A DNA stretch of 64,000 bases from JAKAWQ01 sp963745975 (lineage in GTDB: Bacteria > Pseudomonadota > Alphaproteobacteria > Acetobacterales > Acetobacteraceae): contig CAVUZJ010000009.1 of the NCBI GenBank assembly GCA_963745975.1, forward strand, positions 806,001-870,000. The letters run 5' to 3'. Below the pieces are notes generated by a model that saw nothing but the letters and a program-made list of their open reading frames with translations, searched no databases and was not told where the DNA came from. A program made the position numbers and the translations under genes. Position 1 is the first letter of the stretch; each line of letters starts with the position of its first letter. Shown one piece after another: positions 42,252 through 51,447 of this stretch.

Positions 42252-43148
42252 TCAGTCGTGGGACGAGGCCAGTCCCGCGAGAAGCGGCGCGTATGACGCG
42301 AGCTTGCGGGATGCGAACTCCGTGAACAGCCGCACACGCTTCGTCTTGCGGGTTTCCCCGTGGGTGAGGAGCCAGAGCGTGCCGTACCGGTGCAGTGGGG
42401 TTCCCGGCACTCTCGCCAGCAACGGGTCGGCATCTCCGATGAAGCAAGGCAGCGTCGTCATCCCGAGCCCCTGCCGCACCGCGACGATCTGCGCCTCGCC
42501 ATCCGTGGTCCTGAACGGAACCTCGGTCGTGCGAACCTCGCCCTCGCGCGCCCAGTCCGGGATGCCATGCTTGCTGATGACGATCCAACGGATGCGATCG
42601 GGCGCGCCGGCGTGCCACGCAGCAAGCAGGTCGCGGGATATGTAGACGCCGCCGAACAGTTCCGGCCCCTTCAGGCCGTGAAGATTGAGCGGCAGGGCGT
42701 TGCGGTCGTAGACGACCCGGACTGCTACGTCGGCCTCCCGGTTGGTAAGGTTCACCGGCTCGCCGATGGACAGTATCTCCATCTCGATCTCGGGGTGAAG
42801 CCGGGCAAACTCGGCGAAGCCGGGCATGAGCAAGTGCGTCGCGAGGGTCGGCGCCAGTGTCACTCGCAGGAGTCCGCGTACGCCCTGGTCGCGCCCAAAG
42901 ACTCGCGTCTCCAGCCGAATAGACGACGCCTCCATCTGCTCCGCGAACTGGAGGACCTCCTCGGCCGCATTGGTCAGACGATAGCCCGAGGGCAGCTTCT
43001 CGAACATCTGCGCCCCCAGACGCTCCTCCAGTTTGGCAATGCGCCGCAGCATTGTGCTGTGGTTCACCCCGAGGCGCTCGGCGGCGGCTCGGACCGAGCC
43101 CCCACGCGCAACGGCAAGAAAGTAGCGAACGTCGTCCCAGTCGATCAT
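42252..43148 (-). CDS. LysR-family transcriptional regulator
   Basis: A 298-residue regulator with an N-terminal winged helix-turn-helix (DVRYFLAVARGGSVRAAAERL, NHSTMLRRIAKLEE) and a C-terminal effector-binding domain (VTLAPTLATHLLMPGFAEF, EADVAVRVV, RQGLGMTTLPCFIG). ATG at 43148 starts directly at the helix-turn-helix; the longer frame upstream is not family-like. It is divergent from the SDR gene, the usual LysR target arrangement. Confidence 0.92.
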   Translation of the reverse strand: MIDWDDVRYFLAVARGGSVRAAAERLGVNHSTMLRRIAKLEERLGAQMFEKLPSGYRLTNAAEEVLQFAEQMEASSIRLETRVFGRDQGVRGLLRVTLAPTLATHLLMPGFAEFARLHPEIEMEILSIGEPVNLTNREADVAVRVVYDRNALPLNLHGLKGPELFGGVYISRDLLAAWHAGAPDRIRWIVISKHGIPDWAREGEVRTTEVPFRTTDGEAQIVAVRQGLGMTTLPCFIGDADPLLARVPGTPLHRYGTLWLLTHGETRKTKRVRLFTEFASRKLASYAPLLAGLASSHD

Positions 43149-43450
43149 GGTGCAATCCCGCACCGAGGGATACGCTTCCTCATGCCCGTGCCGAATACCA
43201 ACATAGCGTCTCGTCCTCGGACAGATGGGGCGGCGGCTCCGGCGCGTGGGGCGTCGCTCGCTTCCATGCTCACGAACCGCACTCACGAACCGCGGACGCC
43301 GCATGCCGTGGCTGAAGCTATTAGCTCGCCTGGTTCGATTTTGCACCACCGATGTGCGAACTTGCGCACTGACCGCCCGACGCAGCCGGACCCACTTCGG
43401 CGCCGACATCGTCCCCGGAGACGCTGTCCGACACGACGAAAGGGGAAGTC
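43149..43450. promoter_or_regulatory. Divergent LysR/SDR promoter region
   Basis: This 302-bp gap holds no gene. The dyad GTGCG (43354-43358) and CGCAC (43365-43369), six bases apart, is the best candidate LysR-binding site, about 85-100 bp upstream of the SDR start. No clear -35/-10 pair was recognised. Confidence 0.35.
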
Positions 43451-44185
43451 ATGGGAAAGCTCGAGGGCAAGGTTGCCGTCGTCACGGGTGGATCGAGCGG
43501 CATGGCGCTGGCGAGCGCCAAGCGGTTCGTTGAAGAAGGCGCCTATGTTTTCATCACGGGCCGGAGACAGGAGGCGCTCGACGAGGCCGTCAAGCTGATC
43601 GGCCGGAACGTGACCGGCGTGCGCGGCGACGCGGCCAATCTCGACGACCTCGACCGTCTGTTCGACAGGGTCAAGCGGGAAAAGGGCAAGATCGACGTCC
43701 TGTACGCGAGCGCCGGCATGGGCGAAGCCGTCCCATTGGGCGAAATTACCGAGCAGCATTTCGATGCGGCCTTCAACCTGAATACGCGCGGCACGCTGTT
43801 TACGGTTCAGAAGGCGTTGCCGCTGTTCAACGATGGCGGATCGATCTTCATGACCGGGTCGGTTGCTTCGGTGAAAGGTTTTCCTGGTTTCGGCGTGTAT
43901 TCGGCGAGCAAGGCGGCGTTGCGCTCATTTGCACGCACTTGGCTCAACGAACTGAAGGGCAGGAATATCCGGGTGAACGTGCTGAGCCCGGGGCCGATCG
44001 CCACACCGATGCAGGATCAGGTTCTCACCGAGGAGGCGAAGCGGATGTTCGAATCCGTGATCCCGCGAGGAAAGATGGGTCGTCCTGAGGAAATTGCGGC
44101 GGTCGCGGTGTTTCTTGCTTCAGACAATTCGAGCTTCGTGAATGGGGTGGAGTTGTCCGTCGACGGCGGCATGTCGGCCATCTGA
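43451..44185 (+). CDS. Short-chain dehydrogenase/reductase
   Basis: NAD(P)-dependent oxidoreductase of the classical SDR type, 244 residues. The catalytic Ser/Tyr/Lys (TGSVAS, YSASKAA) and the C-terminal SPGPIATP and SVDGGM are standard. Two cofactor motifs differ: the Gly-rich loop reads TGGSSGMALA, so the third Gly is Ala, and the usual NAG is SAG (YASAGMG). The substrate is unknown. ATG at 43451 has AGGGGAAG upstream. A hairpin follows the stop. Confidence 0.92.
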   Translation: MGKLEGKVAVVTGGSSGMALASAKRFVEEGAYVFITGRRQEALDEAVKLIGRNVTGVRGDAANLDDLDRLFDRVKREKGKIDVLYASAGMGEAVPLGEITEQHFDAAFNLNTRGTLFTVQKALPLFNDGGSIFMTGSVASVKGFPGFGVYSASKAALRSFARTWLNELKGRNIRVNVLSPGPIATPMQDQVLTEEAKRMFESVIPRGKMGRPEEIAAVAVFLASDNSSFVNGVELSVDGGMSAI

Positions 44186-44193
44186 AATCGCAC

Positions 44194-44222
44194 AGAAAAG
44201 CGTGCGGGTGCGTGGCTTTTCT
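44194..44222 (+). terminator. Hairpin after the SDR gene
   Basis: AGAAAAGC (44194-44201) pairs with GCTTTTCT (44215-44222) around a 13-nt loop, 9 bp after the SDR stop. The 3' arm contains four T, so it may end transcription on either strand. Confidence 0.4.
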
Positions 44223-44288
44223 CGAAGCCGCTCATCACGCCTGGATCATTCCGGGGTAACCAACCTCAACACCGATCGGAAAGGTAAC

Positions 44289-45266
44289 ATGAGCTACGCA
44301 ATCGTAGGTTTCGGCGCGGTCGGCCAGGCGCTGGCCCGCATGTTCGCCCGCAAGGGCATCGAAGTGGCTGTAGCAAGCAGCCATCAGCCTGAAGCGCTCG
44401 CGCCGCAGGCAAACGCGATCGGCCCGACGATCTTTCCCAAGACCTTGAAGGACGCGCTCGAGGCCGACATCGTCATACTGGCTGTCCCGTACTGGCAGCA
44501 CCGGGAGGTTGCGAAGGCACGGGCAAGCTGGAAGGGCAAGATCGTGATCGACGTGACGAACACTCTCGACGATTTGGGCGGCCTTCCTTCCTCTTCGGTC
44601 ATAGCCCGGGCCCTGCCCGGCGCTCAATTGGTCAAAGCGTTCAACCATCTGCCTGCCCGCGTCCTCGCGGAAGACCCGGCAAGCAACGGCGGACGACGGG
44701 TTGTATTCCTGTCGAGCGATGATGAAAGCGCGACCGCAACGGTCGCCGCCCTGGTCGAGCGGCTCGGCTTTGCGCCGGTTGGTCTCGGCAAGATCGCAGA
44801 AGGCGGTCAGCTCGTGCAGGGGCGGGACAAGATCTGGGCGCCCCTGGTCTTCCAGGACCTGTTCAAGAAGGAGCCAATAGCCACGCCTGATGCCGTCGAT
44901 CAGAGGCCACCTGTCGCCATTGGTCACGTGAGCCTTAACGTCACCGATATTGGCGCTGCCTCGCGTTGGCTCGCAACAGTGGGGTTGCGTCCGCTCGTAT
45001 CAAGCACCGATCTGGCAGTGCTTGAATTGCGCGGCGGCACGCATCTGGTTGTCGTGCAAGCCGAGCAACCACCCGAGCCGAGGACGGGAGCGCCCTTCGA
45101 TCTGATGTTCGACGACGTTGACGCTACGCACCGCGGCTTTGCAGAGAGGGGATTGTCCCCATCTGCGATCCGACGAGGGCGCATTCACGACTCGTTTGAG
45201 CTCATCGGACCCGACGGATGGGTCTTCACCATCAACTCCTCGCATGCCAGCGGCCAACCTATTTGA
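44289..45266 (+). CDS. Fusion of NADP-oxidoreductase (F420-type Rossmann) and VOC domain
   Basis: A 325-residue two-domain protein. Residues 1 to about 200 form a Rossmann domain of the coenzyme F420-dependent NADP oxidoreductase-like type: AIVGFGAVGQALA, ILAVPYWQHREVA, VIDVTNTL, VKAFNHLPA. After the linker TPDAVDQRPP, residues about 212-320 form a vicinal-oxygen-chelate (glyoxalase-like) domain: IGHVSLNVTDIGAASRW, FDLMFDDVDAT, and a last strand SFELIGPDGWVFTI. The frame is continuous across the junction. ATG at 44289 has GGAAAGGTAAC upstream. It is downstream of the LysR/SDR pair and may act with it. Function unknown. Confidence 0.8.
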   Translation: MSYAIVGFGAVGQALARMFARKGIEVAVASSHQPEALAPQANAIGPTIFPKTLKDALEADIVILAVPYWQHREVAKARASWKGKIVIDVTNTLDDLGGLPSSSVIARALPGAQLVKAFNHLPARVLAEDPASNGGRRVVFLSSDDESATATVAALVERLGFAPVGLGKIAEGGQLVQGRDKIWAPLVFQDLFKKEPIATPDAVDQRPPVAIGHVSLNVTDIGAASRWLATVGLRPLVSSTDLAVLELRGGTHLVVVQAEQPPEPRTGAPFDLMFDDVDATHRGFAERGLSPSAIRRGRIHDSFELIGPDGWVFTINSSHASGQPI

Positions 45267-45269
45267 CGG

Positions 45270-45582
45270 CCGGTTCCCTGTCGCATGGGTCTCGGTCGGC
45301 GCTGCACTTCGACAGCATTCCTGCCGCAGGAGGGATTGAAGTTGCGCGCGTTGGTGCGGGGTCCCAACAGCAACCAAGCACGTCGGCTGATGGGGTATGG
45401 GGAGAAAGTGTTTCAGGGAAGCGTCGATGATCCCGACAGCCTGATGCGCGCGATGGATGGTGTGTGCGGGGTATTCTCCGTGCAGCCCTACTCGGCCAAA
45501 GAGATCCAGCAAGGAGTGGCGGTCATCGGCGCGGCGAAGCGGCAGGGCGTCTGCCATTTCGTTTACGGTTGGGTAGATCGGG
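45270..45582 (+). pseudogene. NmrA-like NAD(P)-binding protein remnant
   Basis: Codons from 45333 to 45566 read LKLRALVRGPNSNQARRL, VFQGSVDDPDSL, GVCGVFSVQPYS and GVCHFVY, the early part of an NmrA/atypical SDR protein. The nucleotide-binding loop that should precede it is only traceable in another frame (VGAALRQ near 45300), which implies a frameshift near 45312. After 45566 the sequence passes straight into a fragment of the L,D-transpeptidase gene. About two thirds of the protein is missing. Confidence 0.7.
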
Positions 45583-45719
45583 ACGCTGCAATTCCGCCCG
45601 GATTTCTACAACCGCGACGCCTGGATCTGGCAACAGCTCCAGATGCGCCCTGACGGGTCGGTTCTCACGACAGAGGCGGATCATCGGCCGGTTTCGCCCG
45701 TGCGCGTCAGTAGCCTGGG
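45583..45719 (+). pseudogene. Diverged fragment of L,D-transpeptidase 3' end
   Basis: 137 bases match 41911-42047 with 12 substitutions and no gaps; it would encode TLQFRPDFYNRDAWIWQQLQ and the following residues. It begins abruptly inside the NmrA-like remnant and ends just before the point that corresponds to the functional gene's end. No catalytic domain is present. The amount of divergence suggests it came from an older or different copy rather than from a very recent duplication. Confidence 0.85.
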
Positions 45720-46365
45720 TAACGGGTTCCAGAAATTTGGGCGCGCGGCCCGCTGTCACTGGACGTCTCGCCCCCAGGAGCCGTCCTCGAAGGGATTCGG
45801 GCTACCGCGTCCACGACCGGATGCTGGCGTCGGAGGTCTCGCATTTGCCGGGGTCATAGGAACAGGAACCCTCCAATGTCAGCGTTGTTTCTATCCGGCT
45901 TTTCCCGCACTACCTTCGTCGAATTTGGAGTTGGGAATAATCTACGTCTGCTATCGGAGAGCCCGAGCTTGCCGTGAATGACCGCCATGGACGCGAGGCT
46001 GCCGACACGCGGCTCCGTTGGGCGTCTCCTCCCCGGATCGCCCGATAGGTGTCCGGGTGACCGATTTGGTCGGGGTTTTCGGATGCCGTAAGGCGTACGA
46101 AGACCTTCGCCATAACCTTCACCATCCCGGTCGTCCGGCCGCTTCGGACGACGCTCCCAAAGCCGACGTTCCGAGACGAGCACCGGTGGGTGGCCCTCCG
46201 CCTGTTCGCTTCCGGACCGAGCCCCGGATACCGGCCATCCGGCTTAACGCTAGATTCGGCCGAGAGCAGTCCCTCCGTTTATCGGTAAACCGCAACCTGA
46301 GCAGACGTCTAGAAAGTACGCTAGGAAAGCGGCGGTCTTACATTGGCCAGGGAGGGGAGACGAAA
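45720..46365. other. Decayed region upstream of the nuclease-NTPase gene
   Basis: No gene could be supported. Short open frames in several phases show no family features. The frame of the following large gene is open back to 46018, but codons 46018-46350 are not convincing and contain no good start. The promoter of the nuclease-NTPase gene should lie here. Confidence 0.4.
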
Positions 46366-49300
46366 CTGAAAGCTTCCTACACGTCGACAGGCGCAGGCGG
46401 CACGGACTACGAGGTCGATGTAGCTGCGGCTTTGCTGGCGCGGCTGCTGGCTGGCGGGACCGACCGCATGCTCCCGTCCGGTCTCGAGCCCTCCCGCGTG
46501 TCGCTCCAGCACCGGTCGGGTCCGCTCGGGTTCGACGACTTCACTGTCGACGGCGTCATGCAGGACGGCACCTCGGCCGTGGCATATCTCCAGGCCAAGC
46601 GAACCTATTCACTGGGAGATACCGCGGACTTTCGCGACCTGGTCTCGTCGCTGTGGAGCCATCTCCAGACGGACCGGGGCGCCTGGACGGCCACCATAGT
46701 CGCGGGATCGATCACGCCCGATCTGGTCGACGTTGACACACTCTTGCAATCCGCCAGCGCGGATGACGATTGGGAGACGTTCGAAAAGGTCTGGTCGGAG
46801 GCGGGCGTCCTGAACGCCGGCAAGCGGACTTTCCTGGGTGCGGTCCGCAGGGCGTTGGAAGACCAGGCTGCGCACGCGCCCTACGAGGTGCTCCGCCGTC
46901 TACGGGTCGCCGTCGCGGACTTCGACGTCTCCGCTTCGCTCAGCCGCCAAGCCGCCATCGACCTGCTTGCGGGCGAGGTTGCGAACCCGTCCACGGCGGC
47001 GAATCTTCTCTCAGAGCTGAGGAGCGCCGCGCTCCGGGACGGTAAGCTCGCCGGAAGCTATACGCGGCCCTCGCTCGTCGCCGCGCTCCCGCCGCAGTAC
47101 CGGCTTCTCCCCGGCCGGCGCATGCGCGCCGGAATCGCCGCCCTCGAGGCGGCGGGGAGAGCCGCGGTCGCTTCCATTGCTTCGCACATCGGGCCGCGCG
47201 ATGGGCCGCCGGCCGGACTGAGCCTCCTCCGCAGCGAGTTGGTGCGGGAAGGGATGGACATCCTCCGGGCTGAAGGCACGCTGCGCCTCGTGGGGGAGGG
47301 CGGCGCGGGCAAGTCGGCCGTTCTCCGGCGGCTCGCCGAGCGCTTCGGGAGACCGGTACTCGTCCTGAAGGACGACAGAGTCGACGGGCGCGGTTGGTCC
47401 GCCTTTGCGGGCCATCTCGGTGTGGATCTCTCGGCCCATGAGGTTGCGGCCGAGTTCGCCAGCCGAGGCCGATGCCTCCTCGCAATTGACGGCGCTGACC
47501 GGCTGCTCCTGTCGGAGAGGCGGCCCGTCGTCGAGGAACTGCTCGCCGCGATATCGGCGAGCCCGCTACGGGATCGGTGGTCGATCATAGCGAGCGCCCG
47601 TGATTTCCAGTCGAGGGACCTCGTTGCCGACGCGCTAGTCAGGGCGGGCCTCCCCGTTGGCGGACGCATCGTCGTCTCTGGGGTATCGGTCGAGGACGTT
47701 TGGGCGATCGGAGAGGCGCTTCCGACCCTGGCGGTGGTGGCATCCCGGAGCGACCTCGGCGATCGGAACAGGATACTGTTCCTCCTCCAGGAGATGCTCG
47801 CGTCCCCGCATCTCGGCGCGACTGCGACGGAAGTCGAACTTGCCGCCGCTTGGGCCACACGGGGAGCGGCGGCCACCCCGCCCGACCCGCGGCGGGACCA
47901 TGCCCTCGCCCAGATCGGCGAGCTGTTGCTTACACGACCCGTGCGCCTGCCAGGGCGGCCGGACGTCGATCCGGACGGGCTGCTAAGCCTGGAGCGCGAG
48001 GAAGCGGTGCATCTGGTGCCGCGACGCGACGCGATCCTCATGTCGCACGACGTCCACGAGGATTGGATCCTGGCGCGAACCTTCCAGTCGCGCCAAACCG
48101 AATTGCCGGCGCTGCTGAGGGCGGGCGAGGAGCCGCTCGCTTGGCTGCGCGCGATGCGGGTTTATGGACAGGCCCTGTTGGAGGATTCATCTGGCCCGCA
48201 ATGTTGGCTGCACGCGGTCGCCCAATTCGAGGCGGAGGCAGACCTCGATCCGGCTTGGCTTCGCAGCCTCATGGTGGCCCCACTTTACTCCGAGCGGTCC
48301 ATCGAGGTGCTGAATGCGCTCGAGCCGGCGCTGCTCGCCGACAGCGGGAGATTGCTGGTCCGTCTGGTCGAGACCCTGCTCGTCTCCGAATTCAGGCTGC
48401 AGGAGGCTCATCCGGGGGAGGGCTCGCCCAATTCGGCACCGATCCAGCACTGGATACCGATCCTGCGTAGCTGGGCTACGTTCGTCCGCTGGTCAGCCCG
48501 GAGGTGGCGCCGTTGGCCAGCCCCAGTCATCCCGCTGATCGCGCAGGTTGCGCACCAGTGGTGCGCGTTCACCCAGAACCTGGAGGCGCCGATCGTCGCG
48601 GTGGTGGTGCGGGCGTCACTCTCGCTACTTATGGAGATCGAGGACTGTGAGCACCCGGAGAATTGGGAAAACCGGCGCCATCCGTTCGGCGACCCTGAGT
48701 ACCGCGGCTGGAGCGAGGCGGAGCGGCTGCTCCGGAATGCGCTGGCGCGGGGCGCTGCTGCCGCCCCAGAAGATGTACAATCGTACCTTGGGCGTCTAGC
48801 TTCGTGTCCTTGGCTGAGGAACGAAGCCGAAGATCTTATCGAGCATCATGGGCAGATTCCCGTGGCGCTTCCGAAGCCATACACGGACCTGCTGATCGCG
48901 CATCTCACTCCCCGCGAGCGCAAGCCGCGGTACGAGGGCGTGATCGCCTACACTGATTGCTTCGACCTTCTTTCGTACCACGAGGCGGGTATCCGGCACG
49001 GAAGCGGGTTCTCCCCGGCGGCTCCGGGACGCGCCGGCTTCGCGACGCTCTTCGAGCAGGACGAGGCCGAGGGGTTGCGACTTTTCCACCGGCTGGAAAT
49101 GCGGGCATCGGTCTATCTCAGAAACTACTGGTGTCGCCGCGAGCGGCGCCCGCTCCGGCCACTGCTCATCCCGACGCCCTGGGGAGAGATCCCGCTGTGG
49201 GGCAACCAGTTCGAGTACCAGTGGTCCACGGGCGCGCTCGGATCGAGCGCGCTCGGGTCGTGCTATCTAGCGCTAGACGGCTGGGTCAGCGCGCAGTTGG

Positions 49301-50346
49301 AGGCGGGCCGTCCGATGGAGGAGCTCTGCCGGCTGGTCCTGCAGCGGCACGGCTTGGTGGCAACCGCCGCGCCGCTCATCTGCGCAATCGCGCTGAAGGC
49401 GGAGGAGCCCGGCATGATCGACGCCGCGGCCTCGTTTCTCGCCGCCCCCAGGCTCTGGGACTACGATATGCACAGGTTCGTCTCGCTCCGGCCCCTGAAG
49501 CATCCGATAGGGTTCATGCGCCCCGACCGGCACTTCCGCGAGGCCGACGCGGGCTGGCAGAGGTGGCAGAGGCGGATGTTCCTCTCCCATGACCTGATGC
49601 TCCGCTTTCATCTCCAAGCGAGCGAAGGCGCGAAGACTTTCCTCGAAGCGGCCAGGCAGGGCTGGTCGATCGCGGATCTCGCAACCCACGACGACGAGCT
49701 CGAGGACGCCGAACGCATCCGGCAGCTCGAGGAGAGGCTCATTCGCATCCGTTCGGATGCCGACGCGGCCAGCGTGTCCATCGAGGGGCTTCCGGAGGGT
49801 AATCGCCTAAAGGTCTGGATTGAGCCCCCCTCGGCGCAGGTCGAGCAGGTCGAGCGAGCTCAGAATGAGCATCGTGAGTTCGGCAGGGTCATGACCCTGA
49901 TGGATTGGGTGATCCGAACCGAGCAGGCCGGCGCCGCCGATGGCAGCATGGCAGTCGCGCAGGCGGTGGACCATGCGAAGGTACTTCAGGACCTGCCCGA
50001 GCCGGAGGGCGACGCAGAGGCAGTATTGTTCCGCCGCAGGATGGCGGGTGCTGCAATCGTTGGGACAGCATGGATCGCGGCGCGGTTTGGATCGGAGCTG
50101 CTCCTCGACCAGGAGGGCAAATGGATCGCAGACGCGGTCCTTGCTGGCTGCCAGACGCTCAGGTCAGCCGAGCCCGATGGCTGGCTGGTCGACGACGCAG
50201 TCCTGTCGATGCATCCGTTGCTCTTCGGCGCGAGGGGCGCGGCGGCTCTCATCGCGCGCCGCCGCGCGAAGCTCGACGTGCTCACTTGGGCGCGCCTCAT
50301 CGCGGCTGGGCGGCTCACGGAGCCTAGTACCCGCTTTCCTTCTTAG
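46366..50346 (+). CDS. PD-(D/E)xK-like nuclease fused to P-loop NTPase, truncated by IS insertion
   Basis: First part of a very large probable defence protein. The N-terminus (TSTGAGGTDYEVDVAAALLARLL) carries Glu16, then GFDDF (D57/D58) and LQAKRT (Q76, K78), the spacing of a PD-(D/E)xK nuclease like the Cap4-type dsDNA endonuclease. A P-loop NTPase follows with Walker A GEGGAGKS (310-317) and Walker B CLLAIDGADRL (D375), then DRWSIIASARDF, as in STAND/NACHT-like ATPases. About 900 helical residues follow without named domains. No ATG or GTG fits; CTG at 46366 has GGAGGGGA seven bases upstream and is the proposed start. The frame runs seven codons into an IS630 element and stops, giving 1326 residues; the rest of the gene continues after the IS. 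Confidence 0.75.
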   Translation: MKASYTSTGAGGTDYEVDVAAALLARLLAGGTDRMLPSGLEPSRVSLQHRSGPLGFDDFTVDGVMQDGTSAVAYLQAKRTYSLGDTADFRDLVSSLWSHLQTDRGAWTATIVAGSITPDLVDVDTLLQSASADDDWETFEKVWSEAGVLNAGKRTFLGAVRRALEDQAAHAPYEVLRRLRVAVADFDVSASLSRQAAIDLLAGEVANPSTAANLLSELRSAALRDGKLAGSYTRPSLVAALPPQYRLLPGRRMRAGIAALEAAGRAAVASIASHIGPRDGPPAGLSLLRSELVREGMDILRAEGTLRLVGEGGAGKSAVLRRLAERFGRPVLVLKDDRVDGRGWSAFAGHLGVDLSAHEVAAEFASRGRCLLAIDGADRLLLSERRPVVEELLAAISASPLRDRWSIIASARDFQSRDLVADALVRAGLPVGGRIVVSGVSVEDVWAIGEALPTLAVVASRSDLGDRNRILFLLQEMLASPHLGATATEVELAAAWATRGAAATPPDPRRDHALAQIGELLLTRPVRLPGRPDVDPDGLLSLEREEAVHLVPRRDAILMSHDVHEDWILARTFQSRQTELPALLRAGEEPLAWLRAMRVYGQALLEDSSGPQCWLHAVAQFEAEADLDPAWLRSLMVAPLYSERSIEVLNALEPALLADSGRLLVRLVETLLVSEFRLQEAHPGEGSPNSAPIQHWIPILRSWATFVRWSARRWRRWPAPVIPLIAQVAHQWCAFTQNLEAPIVAVVVRASLSLLMEIEDCEHPENWENRRHPFGDPEYRGWSEAERLLRNALARGAAAAPEDVQSYLGRLASCPWLRNEAEDLIEHHGQIPVALPKPYTDLLIAHLTPRERKPRYEGVIAYTDCFDLLSYHEAGIRHGSGFSPAAPGRAGFATLFEQDEAEGLRLFHRLEMRASVYLRNYWCRRERRPLRPLLIPTPWGEIPLWGNQFEYQWSTGALGSSALGSCYLALDGWVSAQLEAGRPMEELCRLVLQRHGLVATAAPLICAIALKAEEPGMIDAAASFLAAPRLWDYDMHRFVSLRPLKHPIGFMRPDRHFREADAGWQRWQRRMFLSHDLMLRFHLQASEGAKTFLEAARQGWSIADLATHDDELEDAERIRQLEERLIRIRSDADAASVSIEGLPEGNRLKVWIEPPSAQVEQVERAQNEHREFGRVMTLMDWVIRTEQAGAADGSMAVAQAVDHAKVLQDLPEPEGDAEAVLFRRRMAGAAIVGTAWIAARFGSELLLDQEGKWIADAVLAGCQTLRSAEPDGWLVDDAVLSMHPLLFGARGAAALIARRRAKLDVLTWARLIAAGRLTEPSTRFPS

Positions 50347-51445
50347 GTGAGTCGTGATTCAAGATCGGGATGATTCCCGAGGCAAGAGAAGTTCGGCTGA
50401 CGGCGAAGGTACGCAAGCTGCTTGAGGCGCGCTGCCGGGCGCCGACGACGGCGCAGGGCGAGGCGAAGCGGGCGCGGATAGTGTTGCTGGCGGCTCAGGG
50501 CCGCAGCACGCGGTCGATCGCTGAGGAGGTGGGTGTTCAGCCGCGCATCGTCAGCAACTGGCGACGACGCTTTGACGAGGAGGGCCTGGCAGGGCTGAAG
50601 GACCGGTCGCGTGGAAGCAGGGAGCCGCTCTACGGTCCGGCGACGAATAAGCGCATCCTGGCGGTGCTCGATCGGCCACCACCGCCGGGCCAAGCGCGGT
50701 GGACGGGCCCGCTGGTGGCGCAGGCGCTGGGCGACGTTGACGTTCAGTATGTCTGGCGGTTTCTGCGTGAGCACAAGATCGACCTGGCCGCCCGCAAATC
50801 CTGGTGCGAGAGCAACGACCCCGCCTTCGTGGCGAAAGCCGCCGACGTGGTCGGCTTATATGTGGATCCGCCGGCCAAGGCGATTGTTCTCTGTGTCGAC
50901 GAAAAGCCATCGATCCAGGCTTTGGAGCGGGCGCAAGGCTATCTGAAGCTGCCGAACGGGCGGGCCTTGACCGGGCAGAGCCACGACTACAAGCGGCACG
51001 GCACGACGACCCTGTTTGCCGCCCTCGAGGTCGCGACCGGGAGAGTGATCGCAGCGCATTCCAAGCGGCGGCGGCGGGTTGAGTTCCTCGGCTTCATGAA
51101 CGGCGTTGCCGCGGCCTACCCGGATCGCGAGCTTCACGTCGTCCTCGACAATCTCAACACTCATAAGAAGAACGACCGCTGGCTCAAGCGGCATCCGAAC
51201 GTGCAATTCCATTTCACCCCGACGCGGTCGTCTTGGCTCAACCAGGTCGAGACCTGGTTTTCGATTCTCCAGAGCCAGTCGCTGACCGGCGCTTCGTTCG
51301 CCGCCGTCGCCGAGCTGCAGCAGCACATCGATGCTTTCATTGCAGCCTACAACGCGACAGCAGAGCCATTCGCCTGGACCAAGAAGAGGGTCTATCAGCG
51401 ACGATTTAAGAACCGCCGTATCACTCAAGTATGATTCCAGGGTAC
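50327..51445 (+). mobile_element. IS630-family insertion sequence, intact
   Basis: A 1119-bp element with one full transposase gene. Its ends start GTACCC and end GGGTAC, and a TA is present on both sides (50325-50326 and 51446-51447), the target duplication expected for IS630/Tc1-mariner elements. Joining the flanks after removing the element and one TA keeps the host reading frame. Beyond the first six bases the ends match only partly (TGAGT in both). The intact state suggests recent insertion. Confidence 0.9.
50370..51434 (+). CDS. IS630-family transposase
   Basis: DDE transposase of 354 residues. The N-terminal helix-turn-helix region (GRSTRSIAEEVGVQPRIVSNW) binds the ends. The catalytic residues are Asp in CVDEKPSIQ, Asp in VLDNLNTHK and Glu in WLNQVETWFS. 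The C-terminus (AEPFAWTKK) is typical. A single frame is enough; no programmed frameshift is needed. Confidence 0.95.
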   Translation: MIPEAREVRLTAKVRKLLEARCRAPTTAQGEAKRARIVLLAAQGRSTRSIAEEVGVQPRIVSNWRRRFDEEGLAGLKDRSRGSREPLYGPATNKRILAVLDRPPPPGQARWTGPLVAQALGDVDVQYVWRFLREHKIDLAARKSWCESNDPAFVAKAADVVGLYVDPPAKAIVLCVDEKPSIQALERAQGYLKLPNGRALTGQSHDYKRHGTTTLFAALEVATGRVIAAHSKRRRRVEFLGFMNGVAAAYPDRELHVVLDNLNTHKKNDRWLKRHPNVQFHFTPTRSSWLNQVETWFSILQSQSLTGASFAAVAELQQHIDAFIAAYNATAEPFAWTKKRVYQRRFKNRRITQV

Positions 51446-51447
51446 TA

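Noticed and set aside
46018..46365. Upstream extension of the nuclease-NTPase reading frame
   Set aside because: No start signal and no conserved sequence; the region looks decayed. CTG at 46366 has the Shine-Dalgarno.
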